DNA from: Myxococcales bacterium
GTDB taxonomy: Bacteria; Myxococcota_A; UBA9160; SMWR01
Length of the DNA: 11,071 nt
Direction of reading: 5' to 3'
Assembly: GCA_022572485.1 (NCBI GenBank)
Contig: JACZVU010000082.1
Location: 1 to 11,071 of the forward strand
Part shown: positions 6,618 through 11,071 of the stretch, piece after piece
How positions within the stretch are numbered: position 1 is the first letter of the stretch
Layout: every line of letters begins with the position of its first letter
The notes under the pieces: model-generated
What the model saw: the letters and a program-made list of their open reading frames with translations, nothing else
Told to the model about the DNA's origin: nothing
Databases searched by the model: none
Translations under genes and position numbers: made by a program

Positions 6618-7949
6618 ATGGCCGGCGGCCCGAGAGAGCAGTGGACGAGTCAGCGCGGGTTCGTCCTGGCCGCGATTGGATCCGCGGTCGGACTCGGCAA
6701 CATGTGGCGCTTTTCCTACCTCGCTGCTGAGAATGGGGGCGCCGCCTTCGTGATCGTCTATCTGGCGATCACCCTGGTCGTCGGACTGCCGGTGCTGCTG
6801 GCCGAACTCGTTCTCGGCCGAGGGTCGCAGAAGAGCCCCATTCAGGCGCTCATCCACTACGGGGGGAGTTCGTGGAAGCCGTTGGGTCGGGTCTTCGTTA
6901 CCGCCGGTTTCCTGATCCTCTCCTACTACGCGGTCATCGCGGGTTGGGCGCTGCGTTATGGGTTGACTGCGATCGCATCGGGCTTCGATCCCAACGCCGC
7001 GGAGCATTTTGGTGAGGTGGCTTCGGGCTGGGACGCCTTCGGATACCACGTGGCGTTCATGGCGTTCACGGTCTTCGTCGTAGTCGGAGGCGTGAGCCGC
7101 GGCATCGAGCGAACCACCCTGGTGCTGATGCCGATGCTCTTCGCGCTTGTCGTGGGCCTGGCTCTCTACACGGCGACATTGGACGGTGCCAGCGCGGGCT
7201 ATGCGTATTATCTAGGGACCGATTTTTCAAAACTCCTCTCCCTCGACGTTCTCAAGGATGCCACCGGCCAGGCGTTTTTCAGCCTCAGCCTCGGTATGGG
7301 GGCGATGCTGACCTTCGCGAGCTACCTCGGCCGCGACGCCAATCTTCCGAGGGCGTCGGTGACCATCGCCGGGGCAGACATCGCAATCGCATTCGTCTCC
7401 GGATTGGTGGTGTTTCCAATGATCTTCGCGCTGGGCCTTTCCGCCGACGTCAGCGCGAGTACGGTAGGGGCGCTCTTCATCACGCTCCCCAAGGCATTCG
7501 CCGAGATGGGTAGCGTGGGGCGCGTCGTTGGCGTTCTCTTTTTCGCGGCCCTCATTGTCGGCGCCTTGACATCCGCGATCTCGCTGCTGGAGGTCGTGGT
7601 GAGTTCCGCAATGGACGGCCTCGGGTGGTCGCGTCGTCAGGCGGGCGTCTTGTTGGGCATTGCGATCACCGCTCTCGGCGCACCGTCTGCGTGGAGCACG
7701 GAGATCCTCGGAGCCGTCGATCAGGTTGCCAACAACATTCTGCTCCTCGGAGGTGGCTTCGCGCTTTCGATTTTCGTGGGATGGGTGATGGCCAGGCCGA
7801 TCGAAGAAGCGCGTGAAGGTGCAGCAGGTGTCGCCTGGTTCGGAAGCTGGCGAAACCTGCTTCGCTATGCGGTCCCCGCCTTCCTGTTCTTCGTGTTGGT
7901 TTACGACGCGATCCCGAGCACCTTCAGGACGATCGTCGATCTGTTTTGA
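6618..7949 (+). CDS. Neurotransmitter:sodium symporter (NSS/SLC6) family transporter
   Basis: Predicted 443-aa inner-membrane protein with the LeuT fold, likely a Na+-coupled amino-acid importer. TM1 carries GSAVGLGNMWRF (residues 21-32), aligning with the LeuT segment that binds Na+ and substrate: A23 and N28 match LeuT A22 and N27, and R31 matches the gating R30. TM6 has FFSLSLGMGAMLTFASYLGR, with S222 at the LeuT T254 (Na1) position. TM8 has GALTSAIS, with T318 and S319 at the Na2 positions. Length is close to the short, 11-TM bacterial members such as MhsT rather than 12-TM LeuT. The usual proline of WRFPY is serine here (WRFSY). Substrate cannot be told from sequence. It is divergent from the aminopeptidase, which fits uptake of amino acids (inference). 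A 132-bp gap separates it from the following hydrolase. Confidence 0.92.
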   Translation: MAGGPREQWTSQRGFVLAAIGSAVGLGNMWRFSYLAAENGGAAFVIVYLAITLVVGLPVLLAELVLGRGSQKSPIQALIHYGGSSWKPLGRVFVTAGFLILSYYAVIAGWALRYGLTAIASGFDPNAAEHFGEVASGWDAFGYHVAFMAFTVFVVVGGVSRGIERTTLVLMPMLFALVVGLALYTATLDGASAGYAYYLGTDFSKLLSLDVLKDATGQAFFSLSLGMGAMLTFASYLGRDANLPRASVTIAGADIAIAFVSGLVVFPMIFALGLSADVSASTVGALFITLPKAFAEMGSVGRVVGVLFFAALIVGALTSAISLLEVVVSSAMDGLGWSRRQAGVLLGIAITALGAPSAWSTEILGAVDQVANNILLLGGGFALSIFVGWVMARPIEEAREGAAGVAWFGSWRNLLRYAVPAFLFFVLVYDAIPSTFRTIVDLF

Positions 7950-8070
7950 CAACTTGCCCTACGACACCATGGCGATTCGAGCCCCGCAGGGTATCGTCCC
8001 ACCCGGAGCCCCCGGTCGTATGGGGAGCCGATGCGCCCACTCGTCGCTCGCGTCGCTGGACCTACGAGAT

Positions 8071-8075
8071 GGAGG
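8071..8075 (+). promoter_or_regulatory. Ribosome binding site deciding a GTG start
   Basis: GGAGG lies 6 nt before GTG at 8082. The longer in-frame ATG at 8031 adds 17 residues (MRPLVARVAGPTRWRIS) and has GGGGAG (8020-8025) at similar spacing. The GTG is preferred for its full GGAGG, but the ATG remains possible. Confidence 0.5.
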
Positions 8076-8081
8076 ATCTCT

Positions 8082-9497
8082 GTGTCCGAACAATCGCGTC
8101 TTCCGAAAGCTGCCTGGGTGCCCTTTCTGTCTGGATTGAGCTGGCTGTGGATCGCCCCGGGACAAGGCATTTTCTTCATGCTGCTGGCGGTACTGCCGGG
8201 ATCTCTTCTGCTGGGATCGGGTGTTGCGCTGCTGCTCGTGCCCGGTGATCGGCGAATTACCCACTACGCTGCGTTTGCGGGTCTGCTCGGAGCGGTCATC
8301 GCACTACCCGCGCTCTTCGCGGTTGGCTTCTGGGCGAGTCTTTTGTTGATGGGCCTCTCGGCCTGGAGTTTTACGGCGGCGGGCGCCCACTCGCTGCTCG
8401 CGGAACCTCCCACCGACGGTGCCCCCGCGCCGATCCCGTCGACCCGGTTGTCGGTGGAGGTTGCCGCCGACGAAGCGATGCTCGCGTCGGTGCTCCCATT
8501 TATTCCCGTTCCCGGGCGGGGTGAGGTGGCGCGTATCAATGCCGAGATGTCGGCCGCGCGGGAACTCTTCGAAGAAAGAGGCTGGTTCGAAAAACCCGTG
8601 AGCTACCACAACGCGCCGCCACCGCTGGATTCGCCGACGCTGTGCACGGCGCATGTCCGCGGGATCGATTACGAACAACTCACTTTCGAGAGTGGCTTCG
8701 AACCCCATTCCGATGAGCCCGGGCGAGACCGCTGGCTCTCCTATCGAGCCAATCGGACCGCTCGCGCCTGGGTATTGCGCCACCGCGACGCCAACCGGCC
8801 CTGGTTGGTCTGTATTCACGGCTACCAGATGGGTTATGCGGGGATCGATCTGCTCGCGTTTCCACCGGATTGGCTCCACCATGGGCTCGGATTGAATCTC
8901 GTCATTCCGGTTCTTCCGCTTCACGGTGCCCGCAAGATTGGCCGTAGGAGCGGGGGCGGTTTTCTCAGCGGTGACATGCTCGACTGCGCGCACGCCGAGG
9001 CGCAGGCGATTTGGGACATCCGACGGATTCTCGGTTGGATTCGCGCCCAGTCGGAATCCAAAATTGGTGTGTTCGGTCTTTCACTGGGGGGGTACAACGC
9101 CGCGTTGTTGTCCACGCTCGACGACGATCTCGCGTGTGCAATCGTGGGCATTCCCCTCGTGGATATACCGGGCGCGATGATTCGGCATGGTTTGCTGTCC
9201 GCCATTGGCGATCGAGAGTCCGGAAATCTCGATACGGCTCGCATGGCCGAAATCATGAGCGTGGTGTCTCCTCTCGCCCTCGGCGCACCGAGCCGCTACG
9301 CTGACGAGTTCCAAGGTGGCTTCGTATGCCCCCTCGTGATTGGAAGTGACACAGCTTGGCCTGCCCCGGACCGGTCGAGCCTTACACTCAGAAAAAACGG
9401 CTCGGCGATCGACCGCGATGGTCACACCCGCCAACGATCAATTGGATTCCCCCCAGAGAGCCGCGCCCGTGAACCCAACGTGAAGACCGCATTGTAA
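8082..9497 (+). CDS. Membrane-anchored alpha/beta hydrolase, C-terminus apparently replaced
   Basis: Predicted 471 aa from GTG. Residues about 10-110 contain two to four hydrophobic segments (for example GIFFMLLAVLPGSLLLGSGV and AAFAGLLGAVIALPALFAVG), so the protein is probably anchored in the inner membrane. The catalytic part follows: an oxyanion-type HGYQMGY with H246-G247, and the nucleophile elbow GLSLGGY with Ser334. Up to about residue 401 (VVSPLALGAP) it reads as a normal hydrolase. The last 70 residues, rich in Arg, Ser and Pro, do not look like one. The expected catalytic Asp (in a strand like FIFAGVADR) and His are not recognisable there or in the other two plus frames, so this is not a simple frameshift. 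The enzyme may be inactive, or the tail may mark a recombination junction. Substrate is unknown. Confidence 0.75.
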   Translation: MSEQSRLPKAAWVPFLSGLSWLWIAPGQGIFFMLLAVLPGSLLLGSGVALLLVPGDRRITHYAAFAGLLGAVIALPALFAVGFWASLLLMGLSAWSFTAAGAHSLLAEPPTDGAPAPIPSTRLSVEVAADEAMLASVLPFIPVPGRGEVARINAEMSAARELFEERGWFEKPVSYHNAPPPLDSPTLCTAHVRGIDYEQLTFESGFEPHSDEPGRDRWLSYRANRTARAWVLRHRDANRPWLVCIHGYQMGYAGIDLLAFPPDWLHHGLGLNLVIPVLPLHGARKIGRRSGGGFLSGDMLDCAHAEAQAIWDIRRILGWIRAQSESKIGVFGLSLGGYNAALLSTLDDDLACAIVGIPLVDIPGAMIRHGLLSAIGDRESGNLDTARMAEIMSVVSPLALGAPSRYADEFQGGFVCPLVIGSDTAWPAPDRSSLTLRKNGSAIDRDGHTRQRSIGFPPESRAREPNVKTAL

Positions 9498-9567
9498 CAA
9501 ATTCGGGACCGATAAATCAAGCGCAAATGGAAGCTGCATCAGAAATTCCGCCGCCAGAAAGGCGCTT
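9290..9567. other. Possible recombination scar spanning the hydrolase tail and intergenic gap
   Basis: Hydrolase similarity fades at about 9285-9300, where a C-terminal catalytic region would be expected. The sequence to 9497 stays open but reads as unfamiliar protein in all plus frames, and the opposite strand gives only short unrecognised ORFs. The 70 bp between the hydrolase stop and the kinase stop (9498-9567) is visibly more AT-rich. No terminal inverted repeats, target-site duplication or transposase were found. A 4-bp stem, CGCC-AGAAA-GGCG, followed by CTTTT at 9552-9569 is too weak to call a terminator. Confidence 0.35.
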
Positions 9568-11071
9568 TTAGGGCTGAACCGGCAGGTCTTTCAGGAGACT
9601 CTCGGCCTCCTTCCGCAGCCGGATGTGCTCATCCGCCGTCTCGAACCAGAGCATTCCCCACCGCAGCCTGCGGTCTGAGCTTCCAGGCTCACGTAGATCG
9701 TCCGGCCATGCGTCGATAGCGATGTCGTACGCCTCCTTGGCAGCCGCTGGATGAGCGAGCTTCGCTTCAGCAATGGCTACGATCAGATGGTTGATGCATG
9801 ACGACCCTTTGAGCTTCAAGGCCAGTCGGGCCTGGGTCGCCGCCGCGGCAGGATCCCCCTTTCTCAGGTAGGCGAGCGCAAGGTATCGCTTGATCACCGG
9901 TTCGCTTCGGTTGGCGTAGTCATCCGCGACGGTCGCAGCGGAAAGCGCTGCCACAGGATCATAGCACTCGGTTAAAGAAAGTCGTATCCGCGCGTGAACG
10001 AAGTGGAAGTACGGAAACCCGCTCACTCCGCAATCGATGGCCTTGTTGATCGTCTTGGCCGCCTCTGGATTTCCGCGGAGCAATTGAAGCGAAGCCAACT
10101 CGCGAAGCGCGTGGCAATACGGTGGATCCATTGCCAGCCCGATGTCTGCGGCGCGCGCCAATCGGGTCTCGGCTTCTTCATAAGCGCCGCTGAGGAAGTC
10201 GACCGCAGCCCGGTTGAACAAGGTCCAAGGCTCGCCGGGATGAGCAGCGATCTCTTTGTCAAACACTGCAATGGCACCTTCGTAGTCCCCAAGTAAGCTA
10301 AGAAGGTTGCCGTGAAAATTGGCCAGATTGGGATCTTGTGGGTCCAACGCCAGCGCGCGATCACAGTATACTTGCGCCTCATCCAGCAGCCGCGCATCGG
10401 GCTCGGCCTCGTTCTCGTACCGGTCCATCAAAGCCTTGGTGAGATTTCCGAGGGCCGTAACATTGTCCGGATCGAGCTGTAGGGCAAGCTTGTATTCGAC
10501 GGCCGCGTCATCCCACAGTTCCTCTCGAAGGAATCCTTCTCCGTCTGCCAGGTAGCTTTCGATCTGAGCCGCCCGGCGTTCGGTCTGGGCCTCTTGGTGG
10601 CGAAGCTGCTCGCGATACCATAGGGCCGACACTGCCGCCACAAACACGAGGGCGATCGCACCAACCACGAGCGCGCGGTGCCGCTTTGCGAACTTGCCCA
10701 TGCGCCGCGCGACGCTCGGTTTCTTTGCGGCGATGGGCAAATCGTTGAGGAACCGACTTAGATCCTCTGCAAATGCGCGTCCGGTGTCGTATCGTCGATC
10801 CGGTGATCTTTCCAGCGCCTTGAGGCAGATCGTTTCGAGCTCGGCGGGAACGCTGTGGAGTATCTTGCGCGGGCGCATCGGGTCGCGCGTCATGATCGCC
10901 GCGAGCACTTGCTTCTCCTCCGTCCCCGGAAACGCCGGCTGAAAACACAGAAGTTCATACATCGTCGCCCCGAGCGAGTAGATGTCCGTACGGTGGTCGA
11001 CGGCGATTCGGCCCGCCATCGCCTGCTCGGGGCTTAAGTATCGAACCGTCCCCAACAGCGATCCGGTTACG
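9568..11071 (-). CDS. Serine/threonine protein kinase with TM segment and TPR domain, 5'-partial
   Basis: The gene enters from the right edge. Its frame is open to 11070, reading VTGSLLGTVRYLSPEQA, the kinase activation segment and P+1 loop (subdomain VIII). TTG at 11055 is therefore internal and not a start. The kinase C-lobe continues with DHRTDIYSLGATMYELL (subdomain IX) and RSPDRRYDTGRAFAEDLSRF, ending near 10735. A basic stretch (KFAKRHR) leads to one TM helix, VVGAIALVFVAAVSALWY (about 10618-10680). About 350 residues of TPR repeats then run to the stop, for example DDAAVEYKLALQLDPDN and LGDYEGAIAVFDKEIAAHPGE. The architecture is a cytoplasmic Hanks-type kinase, a TM helix and an extracytoplasmic TPR sensor or scaffold, common in Planctomycetes and Myxococcota. 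The ATP loop, HRD and DFG motifs lie outside the window, so activity cannot be judged. It converges on the hydrolase. Confidence 0.9.
   Translation of the reverse strand, partial: VTGSLLGTVRYLSPEQAMAGRIAVDHRTDIYSLGATMYELLCFQPAFPGTEEKQVLAAIMTRDPMRPRKILHSVPAELETICLKALERSPDRRYDTGRAFAEDLSRFLNDLPIAAKKPSVARRMGKFAKRHRALVVGAIALVFVAAVSALWYREQLRHQEAQTERRAAQIESYLADGEGFLREELWDDAAVEYKLALQLDPDNVTALGNLTKALMDRYENEAEPDARLLDEAQVYCDRALALDPQDPNLANFHGNLLSLLGDYEGAIAVFDKEIAAHPGEPWTLFNRAAVDFLSGAYEEAETRLARAADIGLAMDPPYCHALRELASLQLLRGNPEAAKTINKAIDCGVSGFPYFHFVHARIRLSLTECYDPVAALSAATVADDYANRSEPVIKRYLALAYLRKGDPAAAATQARLALKLKGSSCINHLIVAIAEAKLAHPAAAKEAYDIAIDAWPDDLREPGSSDRRLRWGMLWFETADEHIRLRKEAESLLKDLPVQP

Noticed and set aside
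7227..7952. 241-aa minus-strand open frame
   Set aside because: Antisense to the NSS transporter, highly charged low-information sequence, no motifs.
9290..9497. Insertion sequence remnant
   Set aside because: No inverted repeats, target duplication or transposase-like residues could be identified, so it is reported only as an unexplained junction.
9552..9569. Intrinsic terminator for the hydrolase
   Set aside because: The stem is only 4 bp with a CTTTT tail and overlaps the kinase stop codon; too weak to call.

Overview
The window is chromosomal DNA from a GC-rich, probably Gram-negative bacterium. It holds five substantial protein genes and one possible leader peptide. The Ser/Thr kinase–TPR fusion with a PknB-like activation segment, the candidate lipoprotein metalloprotease and the homodimeric-type 2-oxoglutarate dehydrogenase fit a Myxococcota/deltaproteobacterial or planctomycete-like lineage. 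The sequence alone does not settle the taxon. I see no rRNA, tRNA, CRISPR array, intact insertion sequence or phage genes.

Layout, left to right. (1) Bases 1-2144, plus strand: the 3' three quarters of sucA (2-oxoglutarate dehydrogenase E1), with an in-frame TAA at 9-11 inside a normally conserved stretch. (2) 2207-3634, plus: an exported, probably lipid-anchored protein with TPR-like helices and a metzincin-type zinc-protease motif, likely cotranscribed with sucA. (3) 3708-6296, minus: a complete M1-family aminopeptidase, converging on gene 2. (4) About 6297-6617: a divergent regulatory region with a 16-codon leader ORF in front of the aminopeptidase and a four-copy 23-bp tandem repeat. (5) 6618-7949, plus: a neurotransmitter:sodium symporter (NSS) family amino-acid transporter. 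(6) 8082-9497, plus: a membrane-anchored alpha/beta hydrolase whose C-terminal part, which should carry the catalytic acid and histidine, is replaced by unrelated sequence. (7) 9568-11071, minus: the C-terminal part of a Ser/Thr kinase–TPR protein running off the right edge.

The aminopeptidase and the NSS transporter share a divergent upstream region. They could cooperate in peptide breakdown and amino-acid recovery, feeding carbon toward the TCA cycle, but this is inference. No classical defence or mobile system is present. The points most worth following are the metzincin–TPR protein, the stop in sucA, the tandem repeat and leader ORF between divergent genes, and the damaged 3' end of the hydrolase.
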